Shown one piece after another: positions 41,949-50,491 of a stretch of DNA of 64,000 nt (the first letter of the stretch is position 1; the number at the start of each line of letters is the position of its first letter). The position numbers and the translations under genes were made by a program. Under the pieces are notes generated by a model. That model worked only from the letters and a program-made list of their open reading frames with translations. It was not told the origin of the DNA and ran no database searches. Source of the stretch: Terriglobia bacterium (GTDB lineage Bacteria > Acidobacteriota > Terriglobia > Terriglobales > Acidobacteriaceae); NCBI GenBank assembly GCA_020072645.1, contig JAIQGK010000017.1, positions 144,625-208,624 of the forward strand. Reading direction: 5' to 3'.

Positions 41949-42133
41949 CCCGTCTCCTTACAGCGCGCTCTTCGCTCGATTAGCGCTGCGCAAACGGCAT
42001 TCTCCGCAGGTTCCGGGTTTCTCCTCCCATGCCTGTCGGGCACATCAATTGATTGAGTGCTAAACCGTTGCTTGTTTCATAAGACGCTGGTGCTCGGGAT
42101 TTCCCTGTCAGGTTTTAACTTTTGTTTTTAAAG

Positions 42134-42155
42134 TTTTTTCCCGATCGGGGAAAAA
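42134..42155. repeat. Near-perfect inverted repeat upstream of the sigma gene
   Basis: A T run, CCCGATCGGG and an A run form an eight-pair hairpin or a 10-base core palindrome, about 190 bases upstream of the sigma gene start. No T run follows the hairpin on either strand, so a terminator is unlikely. It could be an operator. Confidence 0.35.
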
Positions 42156-42210
42156 CAGTCGGCGGGGGGCGCCATTGGCAAAAAGGGCAGGTTTTGGGGT
42201 TCGATTCGCT

Positions 42211-42248
42211 AAAAGCGGGCCGATGCGCCGATTGCCATCAGCCCGCTT
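42211..42248 (-). terminator. Probable terminator of the Tat-lipoprotein operon
   Basis: AAGCGGGC (42213-42220) pairs with GCCCGCTT (42241-42248) across a 20-base loop. On the minus strand the stem is followed by TTTT then AGCG. It lies 26 bases after the stop of the gene at 42274. The loop is long and the T run short, so confidence is moderate. Confidence 0.5.
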
Positions 42249-42273
42249 CATAGGCAGCTTTCTTGGGAAATCC

Positions 42274-43161
42274 TTAGGGATGGATCACGATCACGCCGCC
42301 GATTTGGCAATCAACGAGTGACGCCACATTCATCAGCCGCGGTCTTCCAAGCTGTGAGGTTAGTGCAGCCGACTTGAACGTGGCTTGTGCGCCGTCACGC
42401 CACAGCATGCTTCCCCTGCGGATCGCCTTTGATAGTCCCTCTACCGTCCCGCTCTGGACCTCGGGGCCGGTACTCAAAACCTCCATGGAAAGCGCCGGGA
42501 AATAGCTTTTCAATTCAGCAAAGGCAGAGTGGGCATGCTGTCCCGTGGGATCCTGGGCATCCAACGGGAGGCCCGCAGCCACCGCGAGATTGGCAAAGCG
42601 TGAAACTGCTCCGGCCTGAGGGTTCCAGCCTGTATCTGGAATCAGCGCCAAGGCTGATGGATCGGTCACGTGATAAACGAATGCATAGCTTGTCGGCATC
42701 ACGGCGGAACGGCGATTGCCAAAAGCGTCAATAATCTCGGCCTGCCGTGTGCTCAGTGCCACCACCCGGTCCGGAGCGGGAAGGACAAAAGTGAAGAATG
42801 GCGCTTTCTCATTATTCAGCGCCAGGTGAAGCTGGCTGGCCGAGAGGCGAAACGCATCCGCCCCGCTGGGCAATTCATAGTGCGTCTGCTGCACATCGTC
42901 AACACCGGCCACACCGCCTAGCATGTATGTTGACTCAGGCGCATTCGCATTGTTGATCAGGTAGCGGTGTCCGTCCACTTTGGGCGCGAACACCCGTACC
43001 TGAGGATTATCCATGAAGAAGATGAACGGGCCTTCAAAGACCAGATTCATGGTTGTAAAAGCCACAGGGGCCACTGTGGGCTTGCTGCTAAAAGTCGAGC
43101 AGCCCACTGTTGTAACTACTGGCAACGAAGCTAAAGCTTTCAAAAGCTCACGTCGGTTCAT
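42274..43161 (-). CDS. Tat-type lipoprotein of unknown function (paralogue A)
   Basis: 295 residues. The N-terminus MNRRELLKALASLPVVTTVG ends in a lipobox with Cys21 and carries a twin-arginine pair. The body is beta-rich (MNLVFEGPFIFFMDNPQVRV) and ends in LVDCQIGGVIV. The neighbouring gene at 43303 shares the signal, the N-terminal strand pattern and the final VDCQxGGxIV motif, so they are tandem paralogues. No enzyme motif is seen. Association with the sigma/CHAT genes is the only clue to function. Confidence 0.72.
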   Translation of the reverse strand: MNRRELLKALASLPVVTTVGCSTFSSKPTVAPVAFTTMNLVFEGPFIFFMDNPQVRVFAPKVDGHRYLINNANAPESTYMLGGVAGVDDVQQTHYELPSGADAFRLSASQLHLALNNEKAPFFTFVLPAPDRVVALSTRQAEIIDAFGNRRSAVMPTSYAFVYHVTDPSALALIPDTGWNPQAGAVSRFANLAVAAGLPLDAQDPTGQHAHSAFAELKSYFPALSMEVLSTGPEVQSGTVEGLSKAIRRGSMLWRDGAQATFKSAALTSQLGRPRLMNVASLVDCQIGGVIVIHP

Positions 43162-43302
43162 AGGTATTTCCTCTCTTAAGCTCCGAAAGTGAGGATTGTA
43201 GGCTTCGATAGTTATTGCAACAAGAAAAAGCGCTCCGTCATCGATAATTATCTTCGCTGTCCAAGCCGTCCAACTCGAAAGGTTTTCTTTGATCTAATCA
43301 CG

Positions 43303-44244
43303 TCATCCGTTTGGACCTGCGCCCGTGCGCACAATGATTCCTCCTGTCTGGCAATCGACTGTCTCGGATACACGTAAAACCCGCCTCCTCGGTGGCGTGC
43401 CTTCGATTACTGCAGGGATCACTGCCCGGTCGAAGTTTTCCAATAAGGATGTAGGTTGAGTCCGTGCAGGCGTCTGCGATTCATCTTCGGCGTGGCCAAT
43501 TCTCGCCAGAGAGTATCTCTCCACTAGGTCGGGAAAGGAGGAACTCAAGATAAAATTGAAAAACTTAATTGCATGGGCGCGTCGTTTTTCATCGCTATTT
43601 CGCACACGCGGGGCAGCACCAAAGAAAAATCTAAGGACTCCGGGAGGACAGTGGGGTGAGGCTTCGCAATGCTCCCCTAGTTCGGTGCAAGACATTTTCA
43701 CTTTCTCAGGTTCGTCCACATAGTATTCGAGTATGTGATTTGTAGGCATCATGCCCGTTTTTTTTGAATTAAAGGTCACATCCAGCGGCCGCCCACCGAA
43801 GTTGATGCTGTTTGGAAAAGGCAGGATGATTGTTGCCACCCGCGGCGGCAGCTTCCATTTTTCGGTGCTAGCCAGAAAGTCCTGAAACCCAGGGTTGATA
43901 TACGTATCGGCGTAGTTCCTCAGCCCATTGGTCGATAATTCAAATTGATACCCTGCTGCGTCTTTTGTTGCTGGTGGCCTGGGCTTTTCCGGATTATTAA
44001 AGAAGAAATCGTGGGCGAGATCGTCTTGCCCTGATTCAGCCCTCGGAATAAAGGCCACAACGCGATTAGGGTGGCCTTTTTGCAGTACAACTGCAAAGGC
44101 GCCTTCAAGAAGTATTTGTACCGTTCGGATCTTCATCTCAGACGGAGCAGGCGGCTTTGTTTCGGGCTTTTCTTCTGGTTTGCATCCCGCTACGCCTGCG
44201 ATAGGTAACGCCGCGAGTCCTTTAAGAATGTCGCGTCTATTCAT
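43303..44244 (-). CDS. Tat-type lipoprotein of unknown function (paralogue B)
   Basis: About 313 residues from ATG 44244, the start that places the signal MNRRDILKGLAALPIAGVAG (lipobox Cys21) at the N-terminus; the frame extends to 44349 but that part overlaps no signal. A Lys/Pro/Glu linker follows, then a beta-rich domain (RTVQILLEGAFAVVLQKGHP). The C-terminus TVDCQTGGIIVRTG parallels LVDCQIGGVIV in the paralogue. A Cys-rich insert (SCTELGEHCEASPHCPPG) is unique to this copy. It lies 68 bases after the CHAT gene. Confidence 0.72.
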   Translation of the reverse strand: MNRRDILKGLAALPIAGVAGCKPEEKPETKPPAPSEMKIRTVQILLEGAFAVVLQKGHPNRVVAFIPRAESGQDDLAHDFFFNNPEKPRPPATKDAAGYQFELSTNGLRNYADTYINPGFQDFLASTEKWKLPPRVATIILPFPNSINFGGRPLDVTFNSKKTGMMPTNHILEYYVDEPEKVKMSCTELGEHCEASPHCPPGVLRFFFGAAPRVRNSDEKRRAHAIKFFNFILSSSFPDLVERYSLARIGHAEDESQTPARTQPTSLLENFDRAVIPAVIEGTPPRRRVLRVSETVDCQTGGIIVRTGAGPNG

Positions 44245-44312
44245 TTTGTCTCTTCTCCTGACGAACTCCATGCTCGAAATTGACCACCAAAGGGAACATT
44301 GACTAGAGCGCC

Positions 44313-46784
44313 CTAATTTACTCTTCCCGTCACACTGAATCCAGCCCAATAATAAGGGTGCGGCAAAACAGCCAGAATTTCTTTCTTGGCTTTGAACATT
44401 GCCTGGTCAACTGTGTCTCCGGCGCTGACGTGTTGATAGAAACTGACCATAGTTCTGGAGGTCGTTGAGGCATCCACATTCCAATGGCTGGCAATGATTT
44501 GCGGTACACCGGCCTCAAGAAAAGCATGCACCAAACTATCGGAATCCCAAATTCCATTGTCTCGTGCTTTCGCCGTGGAGCAAGCCGCCAAGACTACCAG
44601 TTGGGTGCTTGCAAAAAGACCGGGACTAAAATCTCTTGCCGACAAAGACCGCCCTTGGCTGAATGCTAGGGCTGTTCCGCTTCCATCCGCACGCCCATGT
44701 CCCATATAGTGGAAAACGACATTTTCACTGAGCTTTCCTTTCAATTGGGCCCAGGTTCTGGTGGTGGAATCGACTATGGTAGATCGAGGAAAAAGTTCGG
44801 CAATTGTTTTTCGTTGAGCATCAAGCCCGGGTAAATATCCCGAATTGGGAGCGCGGGACGCATCCAAAACAAAAATGGCCGTTCGTCGATTAATTGCTTT
44901 GCTCCGCCGGGTAAGATTGCTTTCAGCGTGACTGCCCGCCGAGTAAATTAGGGAAAATTTCTCGCCAAAATACCAGCCACTTGGACTCTGCAAAGCTTCC
45001 ATGGGTAGGTTATAGGCAAGGCGGTCCAATTCAACCACTACTGGCTCAGACTCCCGCAAATCAGCGACGGCCGACTGTAGCAGCCTTCTATATAAACTGA
45101 CACCTTGCTCCTGCACTGCGCTCAACGCCGAATTCGGGTCCGCGCAACGATCGGCAAACTCGCGAATGCTTCTCTCAAAGTCTTTTTGGTCCCATTCGAT
45201 CCAACTGCCGACCACGCCAGCGCCTGTGTTCCTCCAGACTTGCACGCCATCCTTAAAACTGGCGACAATCAAACGATTTCCCCGGTGCATCGATGACGGT
45301 TCTGAGGCGCGTTTTTTTGCGGACTTATCGGCTTCCTTGCCATCGAGACCCTGTGATTGAAAACCCTGGAGCATTGGTCGGTCCTGATACCACTCCCATT
45401 GTTCCAATGCATGTTCAGGTTGTTTCTGTTCCAAAAGAACTCGTACAAGACCGCGATAGCTATCATCTGCGGCTCGCACCCAGGCAAGCCGCTCAGGCCC
45501 GTCCTTAAGTTTCGACAAAGATAATTCTGCTAGGTCCACCGCAGCTTGGTATGCCGCGGTAGCTTCCCCGAGACGGCGTAATTCCCAATTAATATTTCCA
45601 AGAACTCGATAGTAGCTGACAACAATAAATTTATCCTGAATGGACGTGACAAGTGGTTCTACGGGCCGAAGAGTGGCCAAAGCCAGCTCAGGGTCGCCAT
45701 GAAGCAATTGCATTTCCGCCGGTTCGATCTTGGTTCTGAGCACGTAAACTTTCTTGTATTCCTCGTCAGACTCTTTGAGCAGTGTCGATGCTGTTTTGTT
45801 CTCTGCCGCTGCTAGGTCCATTTCTCTCAGGGCAAGCAATATATTCGCCAAGCGCAAATGCAGCATTCCCTCACGAACCCTGTTCCTTGGCATGTAAGTG
45901 CGGGGGTCTTCGCGGTTGGCAATAGTGTGACGCAGAAGCGCTTCTGCCAGATTTAACGATCCGGTTTCTCTAGCGCATTGCCACATCACGGCATAAAACT
46001 GATCAAGGCGTTCAAATGGGAATGCCCCCTGCCAATACAACTCCAGGCCAGCCACTCCCAAACTCCAGGATTCATCACATTTTCCCTGTTGGTGTTTCAT
46101 TCCGGCAGAAATGCCGAGGACGCGCATCTTTTGGACTGGAAGGCCGGAATTAGCTGCAATATCTAAGCTCTGTTTTGCCTCGCGATCGGAATCTACTAAT
46201 TCAATCTGAAAATTTCGACATTGAGCGTCTTCCAATAACAACTGTGCATGCAGCCAGCGATAGGAAGTGCCAGATAAGATTTGCAACAATGGACCTGCGC
46301 GGGCAAGGCAGGTTGCCCCCTGAAGCTTATTCCTTATTGCGTATACTTCTGCGAACCCAGTCAGGAGTGCTGCTGGACGATTTTTGCTCTGGGCAAATGC
46401 AGCGCCAGCCTCGTGCAACCGAGGTAGAGCCTTGTCATAGCGGCCCTCTTCGTTATCTTGGATGGCACCGCTTAACTTTTGGACGGCCCTGAGGTCCTTT
46501 GATTGAACAGCCGCCAGAAAATCTCTCCACCAGAAATCCTGGTGTTCCGCAAACACTTCCGCAAGCCCCTCGAGCGCACGATACGCATCGCTGTTGTTGT
46601 CCGCTACGGCGATCGGAAGCCACTGACTCAAGGCTTTTTGCTGGTATTGTTCCGGATCCTCAGGTCTCAGAGTTCCCTGGGTTTTTTGTTGCAAAAAAAA
46701 ACCGGGTCTGAATAACTCTGGCGATGCATGTTGGAGCTTTTTTCTTTTGCTGCTGCAAGCCGCTGCCGCGCTTCGTTCGTCCAT
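44313..46784 (-). CDS. C-terminal part of a zf-HC2-TPR-CHAT protein (separated by frameshift)
   Basis: The open frame runs from 46784, but coding similarity probably begins near 46700. TPR-type helices (about 50-480 of this frame) are followed by a CHAT domain (about 610-820) with catalytic His696 in FHYMGHGRAD and Cys735 in VVLAACSTAK, then HWNVDASTTSRTMVSFYQHV and HPYYWAGF. The frame lacks its own signal, anchor or convincing ribosome-binding site and overlaps the upstream frame by 118 bases. I read it as the second half of one ~1125-residue membrane protein whose first half is at 46667-47692, shifted -1 at the T9 run. Confidence 0.8.
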   Translation of the reverse strand: MDERSAAAACSSKRKKLQHASPELFRPGFFLQQKTQGTLRPEDPEQYQQKALSQWLPIAVADNNSDAYRALEGLAEVFAEHQDFWWRDFLAAVQSKDLRAVQKLSGAIQDNEEGRYDKALPRLHEAGAAFAQSKNRPAALLTGFAEVYAIRNKLQGATCLARAGPLLQILSGTSYRWLHAQLLLEDAQCRNFQIELVDSDREAKQSLDIAANSGLPVQKMRVLGISAGMKHQQGKCDESWSLGVAGLELYWQGAFPFERLDQFYAVMWQCARETGSLNLAEALLRHTIANREDPRTYMPRNRVREGMLHLRLANILLALREMDLAAAENKTASTLLKESDEEYKKVYVLRTKIEPAEMQLLHGDPELALATLRPVEPLVTSIQDKFIVVSYYRVLGNINWELRRLGEATAAYQAAVDLAELSLSKLKDGPERLAWVRAADDSYRGLVRVLLEQKQPEHALEQWEWYQDRPMLQGFQSQGLDGKEADKSAKKRASEPSSMHRGNRLIVASFKDGVQVWRNTGAGVVGSWIEWDQKDFERSIREFADRCADPNSALSAVQEQGVSLYRRLLQSAVADLRESEPVVVELDRLAYNLPMEALQSPSGWYFGEKFSLIYSAGSHAESNLTRRSKAINRRTAIFVLDASRAPNSGYLPGLDAQRKTIAELFPRSTIVDSTTRTWAQLKGKLSENVVFHYMGHGRADGSGTALAFSQGRSLSARDFSPGLFASTQLVVLAACSTAKARDNGIWDSDSLVHAFLEAGVPQIIASHWNVDASTTSRTMVSFYQHVSAGDTVDQAMFKAKKEILAVLPHPYYWAGFSVTGRVN

Positions 46785-47692
46785 CCGCTGGTGCTATCAA
46801 CCTGGAGATATTTTTCCCACGTCTCCACGGCCAGGTCCCAGGCCTGAGTCTTCTCATACGCGATGGCGAGATTAAACAGCGCGCTGGCGTGATCATCTTT
46901 GCTCAGGTTTGGCTTGCTCAGGACCTCACTCAGCAGGTTGAGCGTGCGCTGCAGGTTAGGATGTTCGGCGCGGCTGTCGCGCTCAAAGTAGCTGGCGGCC
47001 AGATCGATCTCGAGGCTGGGAGTAGCCAATCCGTCCGACCGCGCCCGTTCAAAATCTTTTTCGGCTTTCTCAAGACTGCTCGGAGTGGCTTCCCATAGCA
47101 ATGCGCGCCCCTGGATTTGCAGCCAGTGCGGATCTGCTTTTGCAGCGCGAAGATTTTTATTGGCGGCGCCGCTGGCATCGTGAAGCGATGGTGGTACTTC
47201 ATCCACGCTAAGTCCATCCTGCGCGCCCAGCACCACCGGAAATGGGCTATAGGGCGAGTAACTGACGGAGGGCAAACGCATTGCGGTTGTACGCCGCTCC
47301 ACAAAAGCCGCCGCTACCTGCTTTTGCGCCTGGTGCAACTGGAATGCGGCCAACAGCGCGGGCCCTTGAATGAACGCGAAGATGACCGCCGCCATCGCCA
47401 CCATGGCCGGCACAAGCTTCAGCCAGGGAAAGCGGCGGCCACCACCAATCGACTCCCGCACCAACTTCTTTTGCCACGCAGGTTTGGAACTCTGCAAGTC
47501 TTTGAGGATGGCAACATTTTCCGGCGATTGTTCTTCAGAAAACTCCCTCAGGTATTGCCGCAGCGTGGGCCCGCAAAACTTGCATTCGGCAACGTGCAGC
47601 ATTGTCTGCTCGGCCATTGCCGGCGCCAGTATTCCGGCAGCCAGTTCCTGGAGCACGTCGTTATCCGGACAATCAGGCCGGGAGGCGTTCAT
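46667..47692 (-). CDS. N-terminal part of the same protein: zf-HC2 zinc finger, membrane anchor, TPR
   Basis: 341 residues from ATG 47692, preceded by AGGAAGG at good spacing (an upstream ATG at 47713 is less likely). The zinc finger has His33, Cys37, Cys40 (MLHVAECKFC). A transmembrane helix is at about 93-112 (LVPAMVAMAAVIFAFIQGPA) and TPR-like helices at about 205-320 (ASALFNLAIAYEKTQAWDLA). The frame ends nine codons after the T9 run with an unrelated tail. The architecture suggests an anti-sigma-like sensor directly fused to a CHAT protease, controlled by the sigma gene at 47948. Confidence 0.8.
   Translation of the reverse strand: MNASRPDCPDNDVLQELAAGILAPAMAEQTMLHVAECKFCGPTLRQYLREFSEEQSPENVAILKDLQSSKPAWQKKLVRESIGGGRRFPWLKLVPAMVAMAAVIFAFIQGPALLAAFQLHQAQKQVAAAFVERRTTAMRLPSVSYSPYSPFPVVLGAQDGLSVDEVPPSLHDASGAANKNLRAAKADPHWLQIQGRALLWEATPSSLEKAEKDFERARSDGLATPSLEIDLAASYFERDSRAEHPNLQRTLNLLSEVLSKPNLSKDDHASALFNLAIAYEKTQAWDLAVETWEKYLQVDSTSGWTNEARQRLAAAKEKSSNMHRQSYSDPVFFCNKKPREL
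46693..46701 (-). other. Frameshift site: run of nine T on the coding strand
   Basis: The coding strand reads GTTTTTTTTTGC. Frame 0 continues as TGC AAC AAA and stops soon; frame -1 (GGT TTT TTT TTG CAA) continues through the whole CHAT half. The run satisfies the slippery pattern U-UUU-UUU. Causes could be programmed -1 frameshifting, transcriptional slippage, a true deletion, or a sequencing/assembly error in a homopolymer. Confidence 0.7.
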
Positions 47693-47947
47693 AGAGCAAC
47701 CTTCCTGAAGCAAGTAATTTCCGGCAGGATAAGCTGTTGGCGTATGCCTGCCGCCATGGCAGCAAGAGCAGGGTGGCTTTGCGCGGACACCACACGCCCA
47801 GAGCCGACCAACGGCGGCGTGGAACCCGGCATGTTTCGTTTTGCGATCTCGTTCATCTGATCCCTTATACTGCCTCTTCTATCCCTAAAGACGTAAGAGG
47901 CCGCTTGAAACCTTTTGCCGCTTCTAAGCCGATGAAAATACTCATGG

Positions 47948-48577
47948 TCAATCGCCCGTTTTGGGTTCTTTGATCCCCAGTTTTTCGCGAACCTGGCGGC
48001 CCAGGCGAAACAGAACGGCTTCCACACCTTTTACCGTGAGCCCGACAGCTGGCAGCAAAGAAATTTCTTTTGCCGTATAACCCTGCTCGTAAAAGAACCA
48101 GAAAATGGACAGATCCCTATCGTAGGTGTCAGAGGACGACAGCGTTTCTAAAATTCCCTTGATCTCCTCTTTCTTATGCAAAAACTCAAGGCACTCGCGA
48201 TCGCGCGGTCCGGGCGGCAAAACGGAATCGCTGATCTCAATTTCATCGGCTTTATTTACAGGCTGGCGGAAGTGGTCACGCACAACATTTGAAGCTATTA
48301 CCTTCAAATATCCGAAGATCGTATTTTCGAATTCATTTTTTATGGCACGCAACGCCTTTTTGTCGTTGGCAAAAAGTTTCAGGTACGTGTCCTGGATCAG
48401 ATCATCCACCAGGCTTGGGAACGGCGTTTTCCAGCGGCGCACGGTATTGATAATCACGCTGGCGATCAGGGGCTGGGTCCTGCGTACAAGTTCATGCCAG
48501 TGCACTTGTCCATCTTGCCCGTCTGAGCTCAGGCAAAGATGAAGCAGGTCCCGAATTGAGATTTCTTCTTGTGCCAT
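47948..48577 (-). CDS. ECF-type RNA polymerase sigma factor
   Basis: 209 residues. Region 2: RRTQPLIASVIINTVRRWKT and LVDDLIQDTYLKLFAND, FGYLKVIASNVVRDHFR; region 4: LSSSDTYDRDLSIFWFFYEQ then GYTAKEISLLPAVGLTVKGV. It differs from the other two sigma factors in the window. It lies 255 bases upstream of the zf-HC2-TPR-CHAT gene in the same direction, the usual sigma then anti-sigma arrangement. Confidence 0.9.
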   Translation of the reverse strand: MAQEEISIRDLLHLCLSSDGQDGQVHWHELVRRTQPLIASVIINTVRRWKTPFPSLVDDLIQDTYLKLFANDKKALRAIKNEFENTIFGYLKVIASNVVRDHFRQPVNKADEIEISDSVLPPGPRDRECLEFLHKKEEIKGILETLSSSDTYDRDLSIFWFFYEQGYTAKEISLLPAVGLTVKGVEAVLFRLGRQVREKLGIKEPKTGD

Positions 48578-48814
48578 CCGGCGGTTTTGTCGTGAATCGA
48601 GATTCTACTCGGTACGGAGCCAGACGTTCGAGGGGAGTTTGTGAATTTTACGCCAATCTACAGGCTGCGGGGCGACTGCTGGCTACGATTTAGGCGTTTG
48701 ATTTCAACAGCTTAGGAGCATGCTTTCGATGCCCGTTCAAGAATCAGAAAGATCTTAACGCCTATGGCGCCAATGACACCACGTGAATTTCACTGACCTG
48801 ACGATAATCCTGAT

Positions 48815-50056
48815 TTAAGGCGAAAGGGCGAGCACCAAACCCTCCCGGATAAGCCGCCGAACCAGCGTTAGCTTGCCTTCATCGTCCAGATCGCAGGGAA
48901 GTTCGGAAACAATGAATTGGGGCCGGGCCAGCGCAAAGCGGACCGCTTCAGCAGTGTGCGATGGAAAAGTAATCGTACGGCCATAGCAGGCGACCGAAGC
49001 CGACGCGCCGTTCGTTCGCAGATGAAAAATAGCGCCGGGCCGCGCGCCAACCACGCTCGTGATGGTCAGGGAATCGAGGTCCGCCGACTGGGCCATCTGC
49101 CCTCTGAGCAGCGGCGGACATGCGGAAACAAATTCATCGACAAAGCGGTCGAGGATCGGATCGAGTTCAGGGCTTGCAGAAAGTTGTTGCAGGAGATTCC
49201 GCAAAGTGTCTCGCGCGGCTTTCCGATCGAAGTCCTGCCCGGCAAAGCCCGGAGGAAGCGCTTTGCGAAACGCGGGATGGTTGAGGCTTTTGTCTGCAAC
49301 CAACTCCAGAAGCAGGTCAGCCCAGGTGTAACACAGCGCGCCGGCGGTGACGTGCAGTGAAAGATTGTCGCCGGAATGAGCATCGTGGGCGACGCCGCGA
49401 GGGATGTAGGCGACGTCGCCGGCTTCCAATGTGAACTCAAGAGTAGGCGCGCCTATTTGATGAACAGAAGCGTCAAAGCCCTGTCCCGAGAGCGGCAGCT
49501 CAACGGGAGTTCCATAGATTGTCCATTGCTTGGAATTAACGACCTGCAGCACAAATACATCGTGCGAATCGTAATGCGGCTTGGCGCCCTGGGCCCCAGG
49601 CGGGGTCAGATAGACGTTGGTCTGGAAGGGGCAGCTGATTTCTCTTTCAAGATTGCGGCAAAGATCAGCCAGAGAGGGCACCACGGTATCCAGGAACGCC
49701 AGGGTGATGGTGGAGCCTTGCGCAAAGAGCTGGTAGACCCGGGCAACGTCAAGAGAGTCGCCGTGCACCGTGTATTGATCGGCGCTGACTTTTGCCTTCG
49801 CATTCTTGAGAGTGACGTCCGGATAGCGGCGGTCAAGCGTGGTGATGACACGATCAACTTCATCCAAGGACAGAAGTGAGCTGAAGTAATCCGGCTGGCC
49901 GCGCTTGACCACGAGCGGCTTCTTTTCCCAGTAGTCCGCAAAAAAATCTTCCTTGCTCAGCGGACTAATAAGCCATTCAAAAGAGGAATTGGGACGCGAC
50001 GGGCACACGAACGCTTCTCCAGATTGCGAGTTTTCTTCAACCGTTGAATAAATCAT
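48815..50056 (-). CDS. Cupin-4 (JmjC-type) 2-oxoglutarate/Fe(II) oxygenase
   Basis: 413 residues. Fold motifs follow ribosomal-oxygenase-like proteins: FFADYWEKKPLVVKRG at the N-terminus, the metal site H-Y-D (His161, Asp163) in GAKPHYDSHDVFVLQ, and the second His224 in AYIPRGVAHDAHSG. A winged-helix-like C-terminal region follows. Members (such as YcfD/RoxA) hydroxylate residues in proteins. Here the gene lies 57 bases after a small Tat-exported Asp/Lys-repeat protein, suggesting that protein as a substrate; a ribosomal substrate is the alternative. Confidence 0.88.
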   Translation of the reverse strand: MIYSTVEENSQSGEAFVCPSRPNSSFEWLISPLSKEDFFADYWEKKPLVVKRGQPDYFSSLLSLDEVDRVITTLDRRYPDVTLKNAKAKVSADQYTVHGDSLDVARVYQLFAQGSTITLAFLDTVVPSLADLCRNLEREISCPFQTNVYLTPPGAQGAKPHYDSHDVFVLQVVNSKQWTIYGTPVELPLSGQGFDASVHQIGAPTLEFTLEAGDVAYIPRGVAHDAHSGDNLSLHVTAGALCYTWADLLLELVADKSLNHPAFRKALPPGFAGQDFDRKAARDTLRNLLQQLSASPELDPILDRFVDEFVSACPPLLRGQMAQSADLDSLTITSVVGARPGAIFHLRTNGASASVACYGRTITFPSHTAEAVRFALARPQFIVSELPCDLDDEGKLTLVRRLIREGLVLALSP

Positions 50057-50113
50057 CAGGAGCCGCGCAACGAACGTGCACCCCGCCGACAGGCCCAGGC
50101 CGGTTGTTGCGAC

Positions 50114-50491
50114 CTACGATTTGGGCTTATCTGGATCCGTAGCCTCGTCCTTGTTCTTATCTTTGTTCTTGTCCTTGTCCTTGTTTTTATCCTTGTGCTT
50201 TTTGTCCTTTTTCGTCTTATCCGGATCGGTAGCGGCTTCTTTGCTTTCCTTCTTGTCGGTTGCCGATTTGGAGGTGTCATCCTTCTTCTTGTCCGGATCG
50301 GTAGCCTCGTCCTTTTTGTCCTGCGCAGTGGCCGCCGAGCCAGCCATGAGGACCGCAGCGCCACCGGCCAGAAGCGTGCCTGCCACGGTCACAAATGACC
50401 GCCGGGAAAGTTTCCGTTCGGTGATTATTTCGTCGTCCTTGAGTGTGCGAGCGCCCTGTTGATTGGGCGACTTTGTGTTTTCATCAGCCAT
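50114..50491 (-). CDS. Tat-exported low-complexity Asp/Lys-repeat protein
   Basis: 125 residues. The N-terminus is a full Tat signal (Ser29-Arg30-Arg31-Ser-Phe, then VTVAGTLLAGGAAVLMAG, probable cleavage near ATA-Q). The remaining ~68 residues consist almost only of Asp, Lys, Glu, Thr, Ala, Ser, Asn and Pro, with three copies of ATDPDK (63-68, 87-92, 117-122) and a Lys/Asp/Asn run between. No fold is expected. A leader plus a repeated simple core next to a protein hydroxylase resembles a modified-peptide precursor; equally it may be a charged cell-wall or metal-binding protein. Confidence 0.75.
   Translation of the reverse strand: MADENTKSPNQQGARTLKDDEIITERKLSRRSFVTVAGTLLAGGAAVLMAGSAATAQDKKDEATDPDKKKDDTSKSATDKKESKEAATDPDKTKKDKKHKDKNKDKDKNKDKNKDEATDPDKPKS

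Noticed and set aside
42134..42155. Terminator
   Set aside because: The hairpin is not followed by a T run on either strand; kept only as an inverted repeat.
44245..44349. 35-codon extension of Tat-lipoprotein B
   Set aside because: It would bury the twin-arginine/lipobox signal; the start at 44244 matches the paralogue exactly.
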